Shown here: one piece after another, positions 6,928-12,695 of the stretch
Position numbering within the stretch: position 1 is the first letter of the stretch
Layout: each line of letters starts with the position of its first letter
Assembly: GCA_964624765.1 (NCBI GenBank)
Contig: CAZUZO010000104.1
Coordinates: 1 to 12,695 of the forward strand
Reading direction: 5' to 3'
DNA from: JAGTVB01 sp964624765
Lineage (GTDB): Bacteria > Pseudomonadota > Gammaproteobacteria > HK1
Length of the DNA: 12,695 nt
The notes under the pieces: model-generated
The model's database searches: none
Told to the model about the DNA's origin: nothing
Seen by the model: only the letters and a program-made list of their open reading frames with translations
Made by a program: the position numbers and the translations under genes

Positions 6928-6946
6928 TTAGGCCATGTTCATCGTT
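6928..6946 (+). repeat. 19-nt motif shared by two atp spacers, copy 2
   Basis: TTAGGCCATGTTCATCGTT matches 18 of 19 bases of 4115-4133. Here it lies in the loop of a stem made by GCCCGA and TCGGGC in the atpH-atpA spacer. Confidence 0.6.
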
Positions 6947-6965
6947 CTTCTCGGGCCCCGGGTAA

Positions 6966-6986
6966 GGTTTTTTTCACAACCTCTCA
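6966..6986 (-). repeat. Repeat arm overlapping the atpH stop codon
   Basis: On the minus strand the sequence from the atpH stop reads TGAGAGGTTGTGA followed by an A tract and CC. The slyD-like gene ends with TGAGAGCTTGTGA, then CAAAACC (1671-1690). In both cases the first three bases are the stop codon. No opposite arm is visible in the atpH-atpA spacer, so this may be a solo or decayed copy. Confidence 0.5.
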
Positions 6987-7517
6987 GCGTAAGTCCAGCT
7001 CGAGCCGGCTGAGACGGCCGCGTAGAGATGCGTCAATCACCGTGTCTCCCGCCCGAATCACGATACCCCCGATGAGAGCCTGGTCGACCTTCACCGAGAG
7101 TTCCACTTCTTGACCGAGACGCTTGCTCATAGCGTCTTTGATCGCCTGCTGCTGCTTTGCTTGCAGCGGATAGGCGACGATCACCTCAACTTCTCGGCGC
7201 CTTTCGGATTCCGCTTTCTGCTGCTCGAAGAGCGTGGCAACCTCAGGCAAAAGCGCTAACCGCTGGTGTTTAATAAGGATTTGAAGGAAATTACGTCCCG
7301 CCTCCGAGAGCCTGCCTTCGCTGAGGTCAACCAGGAGACTCGTTAAGCGTTCCTTCTCGATCCGCGGATGCGACACGATCTTGACCATTGCCGGATCGCG
7401 CACCAGGGCGGACAAAAACTGCAGTATGCTCGACCACTCCGCCAGCGCATTGCTTTGCTCGGCCTGTTTGAAAGCGGCGAGGGCGTAGGGACGTGCTAAC
7501 GTGGCTTTCTCTGCCAT
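6984..7517 (-). CDS. atpH: ATP synthase F1 delta subunit
   Basis: Delta sits on top of the alpha3beta3 ring and ties it to the peripheral stalk (b subunits). The product has 177 residues, the same as E. coli AtpH. The N-terminal helical domain starts ATLARPYALAAFKQA (5-19), the conserved entry of the family. The C-terminal part has AYPLQAKQQQAIKDAM and the family ending VDQALIGGIVIRAGDTVIDA, then SLRGRLSRLELDLR. The start lies 11 bp after the atpF stop, and TAGGGTG is the only, rather weak, ribosome site, so translational coupling to atpF is likely. The TGA stop is the first codon of an interspersed repeat arm also found at the end of the slyD-like gene. Confidence 0.97.
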   Translation of the reverse strand: MAEKATLARPYALAAFKQAEQSNALAEWSSILQFLSALVRDPAMVKIVSHPRIEKERLTSLLVDLSEGRLSEAGRNFLQILIKHQRLALLPEVATLFEQQKAESERRREVEVIVAYPLQAKQQQAIKDAMSKRLGQEVELSVKVDQALIGGIVIRAGDTVIDASLRGRLSRLELDLR

Positions 7518-7528
7518 ATGGAGGCACC

Positions 7529-7999
7529 CTACAGCTGGTTGACTAGCTTTTCGAGCATCCTATTGTGCTCATCGGCATCCACTTCACGCATCACGATCTG
7601 CTCTGCGGCAGTCAATGCGATACCCACCACCTGGTGCCGCAGCTGCTCCTTGGCTTGGTTAAGAAGCTGCTCGATCTCCGCGTGGGCGGCGGTGACGAGT
7701 CGCTGCCCCTCGGCTCGCGCATCATCCTTGGACTCCTCGACGATCTCGTCGGCCCGCCGCTGCGCTTGCGCGATGATCTCGGCGGCTTGCTCCTTGGCGT
7801 TTACCAACAATTCTTTAGCCCGTTTCTCGGCCAGCTCCTTCTCATGATGCCCGCGGTCTGCTGCTGCCAAACCGTCCGCAATGCGCTTCTTGCGGTCCTC
7901 CAACATGCGGATAACCGGTTCCCACAAGAAACGCATCACAAACCAGACAAGCACCGTAAAGGTGAGCATCTGCCCGAATAAGGTTGCGGTTACATTCAC
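7529..7999 (-). CDS. atpF: ATP synthase Fo b subunit
   Basis: Subunit b forms the dimeric peripheral stalk that holds F1 still against the membrane stator. The 156 residues match the usual length for E. coli-type b. One membrane helix lies at about 5-25 (LFGQMLTFTVLVWFVMRFLW), then WEPVIRMLEDRKKRIADGLAAADRG (26-50) as in E. coli, then a long charged amphipathic helix (about 50-156) typical of the right-handed coiled coil. The start codon is GTG, preceded by AGGGG 7 nt upstream. An ATG in this frame is not available close by. The spacer before it (from atpE) is about 160 bp, longer than normal, with repeated CGAGCCGA-type segments but no strong hairpin that I could define. Confidence 0.97.
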   Translation of the reverse strand: MNVTATLFGQMLTFTVLVWFVMRFLWEPVIRMLEDRKKRIADGLAAADRGHHEKELAEKRAKELLVNAKEQAAEIIAQAQRRADEIVEESKDDARAEGQRLVTAAHAEIEQLLNQAKEQLRHQVVGIALTAAEQIVMREVDADEHNRMLEKLVNQL

Positions 8000-8163
8000 T
8001 TCCGGACCCCTGGTCTTCAGCCCAACAACTTATGTGGCAAGTCGGCTCGTCACCGTCCAGATCCCGCTACCACAGCGCATCGCGTGCCGTCACTCGCCGA
8101 ACCATCGAATGCAGGCCCCGTCAACGTCTTCGGCTCGCAATCTGAACGAAAACGCTGCCGAGA

Positions 8164-8451
8164 TTACCCGGCTCCCAGTGCCGCTTGCGCCGCTCCCACG
8201 AACGGATTGGCTAGAATTAACCACATGGAGATACCCAGCACGATCATGGGGAACGCTTCCATGAGACCGCCGGAAAACAACGACTGACCGAGCAATTGTG
8301 GCCGCAGCTCGGGTTGTCGAGCGATGCCTTCTAGGTACTTACCCATGATCATGGCCCAGCCTAAGGCGGACGCCCCCCCCGCTGCAGCCAGAATCAGGCC
8401 GACCCCAAGCGCTGTATACGCGTTTATCATGGCGATAGCATTGGCATCCAT
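8164..8451 (-). CDS. atpE: ATP synthase Fo c subunit (proteolipid ring)
   Basis: Subunit c forms the membrane rotor ring that carries protons. The 95-residue product has two membrane helices (about 10-34 and 56-82) joined by the polar loop KYLEGIARQPEL (38-49), which contains the RQP signature. The ion-binding carboxylate is Glu65 (GGLMEAFPMI), not Asp as in E. coli. The Gln and Ser/Thr ligands known from sodium-binding c subunits are absent, so proton use is inferred. The glycine repeat of helix 1 is weak here: Ala27, Ala29, Gly31, Ala33 and Gly37, with Trp32 between. I recall similar Glu-type c subunits from Legionella-like Gammaproteobacteria. A near-perfect ribosome site AAGGAGG lies 6 nt before the ATG, fitting the high copy number of c. 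Confidence 0.97.
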   Translation of the reverse strand: MDANAIAMINAYTALGVGLILAAAGGASALGWAMIMGKYLEGIARQPELRPQLLGQSLFSGGLMEAFPMIVLGISMWLILANPFVGAAQAALGAG

Positions 8452-8457
8452 CGATGG

Positions 8458-8464
8458 CCTCCTT
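8458..8464 (-). promoter_or_regulatory. Strong ribosome binding site of atpE
   Basis: AAGGAGG on the minus strand, 6 nt before the atpE ATG, is the best Shine-Dalgarno match in the operon. The c subunit is needed in about ten copies per enzyme, so strong initiation is expected. Confidence 0.85.
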
Positions 8465-8491
8465 AGTTGTGCTTCTCAAAACTCTCGTTGC

Positions 8492-9340
8492 TTAATGTTC
8501 CTCGTGCTCTTCATGAGCTAGCGCCAGGTAGACGATGGTGAGCAGCATGAAGATAAAGGCCTGCAGGGTGATCACCAGGATATGGAAAATGGCCCATGCC
8601 CCTCCCGGGATCCACTGGCTCCACCACGGCAATAGGGCGATTAGGATGAAGATCAACTCGCCAGCAAACAAATTCCCAAAAAGACGTAGCCCCAAGCTTA
8701 TGGGCTTGGCAAGCTCTTCAATGGTCGTCATGACGATATTAAAGGGGGCGAGCCAAACACCAAAGGGGTGAGTGAAGAACTGTTTACCATAACCAAACAA
8801 CCCCTTGACTTTGAGGTTGTAGTAGACAATCAGTAAGAAAACGCTCAACGCGAGGGCAAAGGTGGTATCGAGATTCGTCGGGGGCACAGCCTTGAAATAC
8901 ACATGATGGGGATCGGCTCCAAAGACATACTCACCCACCAGTGAGGCTAGCCATGGCAGCAGGTCAACGGGCACCAAGTCCATGGCATTCATAAGGAATA
9001 CCCACAAAAAGATGGTGATAGCGAGTGGCCCGATGATGGGGTTGAAGCCGGGAAAAATATCCTTGACCTGTTGGTTAACGAACTCAACGATGGCTTCCAA
9101 GAAATTTTGCAGCCCACCCGGCTTATCCGGGTTGAGATTTTTGCCCACCTTCCAGGCGAGATACATGAGGAATCCCGCAATGGCACCACTTACCAAAAAA
9201 ACATCGGGAAAGAAGGCCGAAAAATCGACGATACCGCTCGGTTGATGAGTCTCGGGATCGCACCCGATACACCAGTTGGTGAGATGATGTTGGATGTACT
9301 GAACCGGGTTATCGGTAGCGGGCGCTGTTGTGTCACTCAC
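8492..9340 (-). CDS. atpB: ATP synthase Fo a subunit
   Basis: Subunit a provides the two proton half-channels beside the c-ring. The 282-residue membrane protein contains the essential Arg219 in KPISLGLRLFGN (E. coli R210), with Asn223, Glu228, His253 and Gln260 at the matching places. The ending AFIFMLLTIVYLALAHEEHEEH is typical. Membrane stretches lie at about 45-62, 104-122, 160-175, 221-240 and 250-275. The start is GTG, with AGGAG 8 nt upstream. It begins one base after the atpI stop, and the atpI tail encodes the ribosome site, so the two are tightly coupled. An odd point is a Cys-x-x-Cys pair (Cys24 and Cys27, WCIGCDPE) in the N-terminal segment, which faces the periplasm in E. coli. 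Confidence 0.98.
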   Translation of the reverse strand: MSDTTAPATDNPVQYIQHHLTNWCIGCDPETHQPSGIVDFSAFFPDVFLVSGAIAGFLMYLAWKVGKNLNPDKPGGLQNFLEAIVEFVNQQVKDIFPGFNPIIGPLAITIFLWVFLMNAMDLVPVDLLPWLASLVGEYVFGADPHHVYFKAVPPTNLDTTFALALSVFLLIVYYNLKVKGLFGYGKQFFTHPFGVWLAPFNIVMTTIEELAKPISLGLRLFGNLFAGELIFILIALLPWWSQWIPGGAWAIFHILVITLQAFIFMLLTIVYLALAHEEHEEH

Positions 9341-9341
9341 C

Positions 9342-9809
9342 CTAAAAACTCCTACCTGGTGATCCCTGTTTGGTGCCCTGGCTAGCCGCTCGGGAGGGCC
9401 AGCTCTTAACCGAGAAAAACGCCACCTGGGCCGTACCGAACGCCACCAGCAACGGGACGGGACTTAACCTGAGCCAACCCATGCCTAAAATGAAGAGTGC
9501 CACCAGCAGCGTAAAACGCTGCACCACCCCCATATAAATGACGGTCACTTCTTGGCCTGGCGACAACCGAGCCACTTCATCGGCGAGGCGCAACCGCCGG
9601 CCCAGCAGCCAGGCGTTGAGCAATGCACAGGAGCCACCGAAGAGAGCCGCCTGGGCATCGGAACGGTCCCCCAAGAGCAAGTAGAAAACGACCACAATGC
9701 CGATGAACAGCGCCTGCCTTAGCAGGAGCGGACGTGCGTTGGCTCTTTGGCCATTCATGGGAGTATCGGGAATGTTAAGTCCATCGCCCCGCCCGGCTCG
9801 CCTCTTCAT
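9342..9809 (-). CDS. atpI: ATP synthase assembly protein AtpI (UncI)
   Basis: AtpI is a small inner-membrane protein that helps assemble the c-ring. It is the usual first gene of the atp operon and is poorly conserved. The 155-residue frame has four hydrophobic segments (about 29-47, 52-70, 98-114 and 115-133), with the basic turn GRRLRLADEVARLSPGQEV (70-88) between the second and third, as in the family. The C-terminal 20 residues are polar and give an overlap with the atpB ribosome site. The start is uncertain. ATG at 9809 has no clear Shine-Dalgarno sequence, and the ATG at codon 18 would give a product nearer the usual length of about 130. The gene follows parB after 166 bp that contain the likely operon promoter. 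Confidence 0.85.
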   Translation of the reverse strand: MKRRAGRGDGLNIPDTPMNGQRANARPLLLRQALFIGIVVVFYLLLGDRSDAQAALFGGSCALLNAWLLGRRLRLADEVARLSPGQEVTVIYMGVVQRFTLLVALFILGMGWLRLSPVPLLVAFGTAQVAFFSVKSWPSRAASQGTKQGSPGRSF

Positions 9810-9896
9810 TCATCGTTACTTGTCAAACTGGCAAGCCGATTCCTGCACCGGTTTATTGTTTAGCCAGGGCTCTGCAGGCCCCTGTGCGGTCGGTCG

Positions 9897-9946
9897 TGCA
9901 ATGCAGTATACGGTTGCGCCCCCCTTTGGATCAATGCTGCATTGCA
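9897..9946. promoter_or_regulatory. Perfect 10-bp inverted repeat bracketing the atp promoter
   Basis: TGCAATGCAG (9897-9906) and CTGCATTGCA (9937-9946) are exact inverse complements, with centres 40 bp apart. One arm touches the -10 element and the other sits just upstream of the -35. A further ATTGCA lies at 9953-9958. No T tract follows, so it is not a terminator. An operator for a dimeric or looping regulator is a possible role. Confidence 0.5.
9905..9934 (-). promoter_or_regulatory. Putative sigma70 promoter of the atp operon
   Basis: On the minus strand TTGATC (9929-9934) and TATACT (9905-9910) are separated by 18 bp, a reasonable sigma70 match. Transcription would start near 9898, giving a leader of about 90 nt before atpI. 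The leader includes an imperfect palindrome centred on CTGCAG (9865-9884). A poly-G run lies in the promoter spacer. Confidence 0.6.
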
Positions 9947-9975
9947 AAATAAATTGCAGAGGACATCGACAGGGC

Positions 9976-10842
9976 TTATCGAATACGATCCAAGATCCCG
10001 TCGAGTTCCTCAAGACTGTGGTAGCGGATGAGCAGCTGACCCTGGCCGCGGCCAGTTTGCTGGATGCGCACCTCGGTGCCCAAACGTTCTGAGAGCGCCT
10101 CCTCTAGCTTGCGCACGTCCACATCCTGGTTTGTGTTGCCAACTTTGGACGCCGTTGGGCCGGTCTTTAGGCGCCGCACCAACCGCTCTGTCTCACGTGC
10201 CGAGAGTCCCTTGGCGACAACCTTGCGCGCTGCCTCATGCTGCAGTGGGCTCGGCAGACCGAGTAGTGCCCTTGCATGGCCCATCTCGAGTGCCCCTTGG
10301 TGTACGAGAGACTTCACCTCCTCTGTGAGCTCGAGCAACCGTAGCAGGTTCGTGACAGCGGTGCGGGATCGTCCCACGGCTTTCGCTGCCGCCTCATGCG
10401 TCATACCAAATTCATCGGTGAGGCGTTTCAGCGCCGAAGCCTCTTCGATGGGATTCAGATCTTCCCGCTGTACATTCTCGATCAACGCAATCGCCACCAC
10501 TGCCTCGTCGGGAACATCACGCACCACGGCGGGGATTTCCGTGAGCCCTGCCATCTGAGCCGCGCGCCAGCGCCGCTCTCCGGCAATGATCTCGTATTGA
10601 CCGACATCGGCTTTGGGCCGCACCACGATAGGTTGTACGATACCCTGCGCGCGGATGGAGTCAGCCAGTTCTGTCAGGCGTTCCGGATCGATATGGGCGC
10701 GGGGCTGAAAACGCCCTCGTTGAATGAGCTCCACGGGCACGGTGCGAAGTTCCCCAGACTGCGCGTCTGCCAGCAGGCTTTCCGGGAACGACTCCCCTAA
10801 CAGGGCATCCAATCCTCGTCCTAGGCTTTGTCGCTTGGCCAT
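9976..10842 (-). CDS. parB: Chromosome partition protein ParB (parS-binding CTPase clamp)
   Basis: ParB binds parS sites near the origin, spreads as a CTP-dependent sliding clamp, and works with ParA to segregate the chromosome. The 288-residue product has the N-terminal ParA-contact segment with LGRGLDALLG (7-16), the CTP-binding C motif GERRWRAA (88-95), the phosphate motif ENVQREDLNP (112-121), and a helix-turn-helix at about 137-160 (MTHEAAAKAVGRSRTAV). A C-terminal dimerisation region lies at about 240-288. The length is normal. The gene follows parA after 187 bp, most of it a fold-back repeat. AGAGGA lies 12 nt before the ATG, a rather long spacing. The parS consensus is not present in the window. 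Confidence 0.97.
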   Translation of the reverse strand: MAKRQSLGRGLDALLGESFPESLLADAQSGELRTVPVELIQRGRFQPRAHIDPERLTELADSIRAQGIVQPIVVRPKADVGQYEIIAGERRWRAAQMAGLTEIPAVVRDVPDEAVVAIALIENVQREDLNPIEEASALKRLTDEFGMTHEAAAKAVGRSRTAVTNLLRLLELTEEVKSLVHQGALEMGHARALLGLPSPLQHEAARKVVAKGLSARETERLVRRLKTGPTASKVGNTNQDVDVRKLEEALSERLGTEVRIQQTGRGQGQLLIRYHSLEELDGILDRIR

Positions 10843-10880
10843 GCGGTTGATAAGTCCTCTTTCAAGCAGTTGTATCGGTT

Positions 10881-11025
10881 AGAAGCTGTTCTAAAAACTG
10901 CTGCGCTTGTCATAGCTGCGTTGCGCAGCGGTTCGCCATCCTCATGTACTCCCTTGTACACTCCGGTGGCTCGCCGCTATGCGCCTTGCTCTGCCGGCGC
11001 TCGGGACATTCTTAAAATAACTTCT
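10881..11025. repeat. 145-bp fold-back repeat (MITE-like) between parA and parB
   Basis: The ends are imperfect terminal inverted repeats: AGAAGCTGTTCTAAAAACTG (10881-10900) against CATTCTTAAAATAACTTCT (11007-11025), 14 of 19 positions. The centre is a hairpin, TGTAC (10945-10949) and GTACA (10956-10960), with flanking GCAGCGG / CCGCT and GCCA / TGGC pairs extending it. CTCATGTAC followed by GTACACTCCGG resembles intergenic hairpin repeats I have seen in many Proteobacteria, but I cannot name the family. A TA pair flanks both ends and may be the target duplication. It contains no gene. Confidence 0.7.
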
Positions 11026-11029
11026 TAGG

Positions 11030-11815
11030 CTAGCCCGCCGCCTGCAAATGGACGCCGTCGCGGCTCAGAATTTCCCTCGCCAAAGACAGGTACGCGAAGG
11101 CGCCGCTTGAGTTGCGGTCATAACGAATGGCCGGTAATCCGTGGCTCGGCGCCTCCGCAAGCCGCACATTGCGCGGGATAATCGTGCTGTAGACCTTGTC
11201 ACCAAAATGCTCGACCAGCTGCTGAGACACCTGACTCGAGAGATTATTGCGAGCATCGAACATCGTTCGCAGCAGACCCGCCACTTTGAGCCGAGAATTC
11301 AAAATCTTGCGGATTTTCTCGATGGTGTTCAGGAGATCCGATAGACCTTCCAGGGCATAATACTCGCATTGCATGGGAATGATGACGGCATCGGCCGCGA
11401 CCAACGCATTCACGGTCAACATCGACAGGGAGGGAGGACAGTCGATGATGATGTAGTCATAGCTATCAAGGGCCACGGCAAGCGCTTGCTTTAAGCGAAG
11501 TTCCCGTCCGAGTTCCTCGAGCAGTGCGACTTCAGCACCCGTCAGATCACCGTTGCTGGGTAGCAAGGTGTATCGGCTGTGTTCCACGGGGACGACCACT
11601 TCAGCCAGTGTCGACTCGCCCATCAACACCTCATAGCTGGAGGCGGCCAAGGCGTGCTTGTCGATGCCACTGCCCATGGTGGCGTTGCCTTGTGGATCGA
11701 GGTCGATCAGCAAGACCCGCCGTTGAACAGCGGCGAGTGATGCGCCTAGATTGATGCTGGTCGTGGTCTTGCCCACCCCACCCTTTTGGTTAGCAACCGC
11801 CATTACCTTTGCCAT
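11030..11815 (-). CDS. parA: Chromosome partition ATPase ParA (Soj type)
   Basis: ParA is a Walker-type ATPase that binds DNA non-specifically and interacts with ParB to move the origin region. The 261-residue product has the deviant Walker A KGGVGKTT (11-18, signature Lys11 and Lys16), Walker A' LLIDLDPQGNAT (35-46), Walker B YIIIDCPPSLSMLT (121-134), and the conserved ending IPRNVRLAEAPSHGLP plus YDRNSSGAFAYLSLA. It has no N-terminal DNA-binding extension, so it is the short chromosomal Soj type and not a long plasmid ParA. The ribosome site is weak (GGGA about 6 nt before the ATG). A promoter candidate lies 60-90 bp upstream. It stands 141 bp after rsmG. Confidence 0.97.
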   Translation of the reverse strand: MAKVMAVANQKGGVGKTTTSINLGASLAAVQRRVLLIDLDPQGNATMGSGIDKHALAASSYEVLMGESTLAEVVVPVEHSRYTLLPSNGDLTGAEVALLEELGRELRLKQALAVALDSYDYIIIDCPPSLSMLTVNALVAADAVIIPMQCEYYALEGLSDLLNTIEKIRKILNSRLKVAGLLRTMFDARNNLSSQVSQQLVEHFGDKVYSTIIPRNVRLAEAPSHGLPAIRYDRNSSGAFAYLSLAREILSRDGVHLQAAG

Positions 11816-11875
11816 CTTATATCCCAGATCTCAGTTTCCTTGGGGAGTTGACCTATCCGTCATCGGATTGGAGCG

Positions 11876-11904
11876 ATTGTAGCCTCAATGCCAGCGTTTC
11901 TGAA
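11876..11904 (-). promoter_or_regulatory. Putative sigma70 promoter of parA
   Basis: On the minus strand TTCAGA (11899-11904) and TACAAT (11876-11881) are separated by 17 bp. It lies in the rsmG-parA spacer and would start transcription near 11869, about 55 nt before the parA ATG. Confidence 0.5.
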
Positions 11905-11956
11905 CGTCGCACAGCACCTGGCTGCGTAGCTTCGTGAGTTCTCTTGCCAGCAAGGC

Positions 11957-12643
11957 CTATGCCGTATCCACTGCCGGCACCGTCTCTGGATTCAGGATAA
12001 TGAGATGTCTCGGAAGAGAAATCCCCGGTACCCGTAATGGAATCACTCGTGGTGGTGGGCAGGTGGCCGGAAGATCATCGAGTTCGCTTTGCGGATGAAC
12101 CCCTTTCATGGCGATGAGGTGCCCACCGGGCATGAGCCGATGGCGCGCCAACATCAAGAGTTCCAGGAGCGGGCCGAAAGCGCGCGCAACGACTGTGGAA
12201 AACAGGGCACCGGGGCGGTATTCCTCGGCGCGGACACGCACCACTTCGACATTGTGAAGACCCAACTCGGCGGTCACTTGCAAGCAAAATCGGGTTTTTT
12301 TTGCGTTCTTGTCCAATAACACGCACTGTAACTGGGGGCAGGCCACGGCCAGAACCAACCCCGGCAACCCGGCACCGGTGCCAACGTCAAGGAGGCGGGG
12401 GCCTCGCACATAGGGCAGCACCATCAACGATTCCAGAAGATGACGGTAGACCATATCCCTGGGGTTGCGCACCGCCGTGAGGTTAAACGCTCGGTTCCAA
12501 GTCTGAAGCAGAGCCAGGTAGGCCGTTAGCGCGCTCACTTTGGCCTCACTAAGGGCGACACCGATCTGCTCAAGACCTTCCGCGAGCGTTGCCTCCACAC
12601 TGTCGTCATGGGGATCGTCATGGGGATGAGTCACTCGGGCCAT
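11957..12643 (-). CDS. rsmG: RsmG (GidB): 16S rRNA (guanine-527-N7) methyltransferase
   Basis: RsmG uses S-adenosylmethionine to methylate N7 of G527 in 16S rRNA. Its loss gives low-level streptomycin resistance in several bacteria. The 228-residue product has the family N-terminal region WNRAFNLTAVRNP (49-61) and HLLESL (68-73), the SAM-binding motif LLDVGTGAGLPGLVLAV (84-100), the following acidic strand end VLLDKNAKKTRFC (108-120), and VVARAFGPL (151-159). It is about 20 residues longer than E. coli RsmG (207), through an acidic, His-rich N-terminus. Part of that is a tandem repeat (HPHDDPHDD, from a duplicated 12-bp unit). The start is well supported by AGGAG 6 nt upstream. The upstream stop codon overlaps that site. 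Confidence 0.96.
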   Translation of the reverse strand: MARVTHPHDDPHDDSVEATLAEGLEQIGVALSEAKVSALTAYLALLQTWNRAFNLTAVRNPRDMVYRHLLESLMVLPYVRGPRLLDVGTGAGLPGLVLAVACPQLQCVLLDKNAKKTRFCLQVTAELGLHNVEVVRVRAEEYRPGALFSTVVARAFGPLLELLMLARHRLMPGGHLIAMKGVHPQSELDDLPATCPPPRVIPLRVPGISLPRHLIILNPETVPAVDTA

Positions 12644-12649
12644 ATAGCG

Positions 12650-12654
12650 CTCCT
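12650..12654 (-). promoter_or_regulatory. Ribosome binding site of rsmG
   Basis: AGGAG on the minus strand, 6 nt before the ATG at 12643, fixes the long-N-terminus start. It overlaps the TAG that may end the upstream gene. Confidence 0.75.
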
Positions 12655-12695
12655 AAGACATTCGTGGTAGCGATCCCAGCCAATGTTCAAGTCGG
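12653..12695 (-). CDS. Possible C-terminal tail of an upstream gene (partial)
   Basis: One minus-strand frame from the right edge reads RLEHWLGSLPRMS and stops with TAG at 12653-12655, inside the rsmG ribosome site. A stop overlapping the next gene's Shine-Dalgarno is the same pattern as at atpA/atpG. In related genomes mnmG (gidA) precedes rsmG, but 13 residues do not allow identification. Another frame is open across this stretch and into rsmG, so the assignment is weak. Confidence 0.3.
   Translation of the reverse strand, partial: RLEHWLGSLPRMS

Noticed and set aside
6961..6986. Terminator at the T tract before the atpH stop (plus strand)
   Set aside because: The T run is not directly preceded by a stable hairpin. 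The GGGCCCC palindrome next to it leaves no room for a loop, and the GCCCGA/TCGGGC stem ends more than 10 nt earlier.
10189..10204. parS-like sequence TGTCTCACGTGCCGAG inside parB
   Set aside because: The left half matches the parS consensus TGTTTCACGTGAAACA well, but the right half fails completely (10 of 16 overall), and the positions are explained by ParB codons. Some bacteria do carry parS within parB, so a whole-genome parS search would settle it.
9976..12695. Chromosome origin (DnaA boxes, AT-rich unwinding region) near rsmG-parAB
   Set aside because: This gene set often lies near oriC, but I saw no cluster of TTATCCACA-type boxes and no AT-rich stretch in the window.

Overview
The window is a compact housekeeping cluster. 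Every convincing gene lies on the minus strand, so transcription runs from the right end (about 12.7 kb) to the left end. The order in transcription is: tail of an unidentified upstream gene, rsmG, parA, parB, atpI, atpB, atpE, atpF, atpH, atpA, atpG, atpD, atpC, a SlyD-like FKBP prolyl isomerase, and glmU, which runs off the left edge a few codons before its end. The rsmG-parA-parB-atpIBEFHAGDC-glmU order is the arrangement known from Pseudomonas-like Gammaproteobacteria. The proteins resemble E. coli homologues along their full length, so a chromosomal segment of a gammaproteobacterium is the best reading. The genus cannot be told from the sequence alone.

Right part (about 9.98-12.7 kb): rsmG encodes the 16S rRNA m7G527 methyltransferase. 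parA and parB encode the chromosome partition ATPase and the CTP-dependent parS-binding clamp. A plausible sigma70-type promoter (TTCAGA, 17 bp, TACAAT) precedes parA. A 145-bp fold-back repeat with imperfect terminal inverted repeats fills the parA-parB gap. No parS site is visible.

Middle part (about 2.2-9.95 kb): a full F1Fo ATP synthase operon, with membrane sector a (atpB), c (atpE), b (atpF), assembly factor AtpI, and F1 sector delta, alpha, gamma, beta, epsilon. A sigma70-like promoter (TTGATC, 18 bp, TATACT) lies between parB and atpI and is bracketed by a perfect 10-bp inverted repeat. All catalytic motifs look intact, so the enzyme should be functional and proton-driven. Unusually, three spacers inside the operon are long (atpE-atpF about 160 bp, atpH-atpA about 175 bp, atpG-atpD about 300 bp). 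Two of them share a 19-nt motif, and the largest is a nest of inverted repeats.

Left part (1-2.2 kb): the SlyD-like isomerase follows atpC by 12 bp, as if in the same operon. A 340-bp non-coding spacer follows, holding three overlapping inverted repeats that cannot all form at once. Then comes glmU, the bifunctional enzyme that makes UDP-GlcNAc for peptidoglycan and LPS.

I found no mobile-element gene, CRISPR array, defence system or tRNA/rRNA. The points of interest are in the non-coding DNA: interspersed fold-back repeats, one family starting exactly at stop codons, and the palindrome around the atp promoter.
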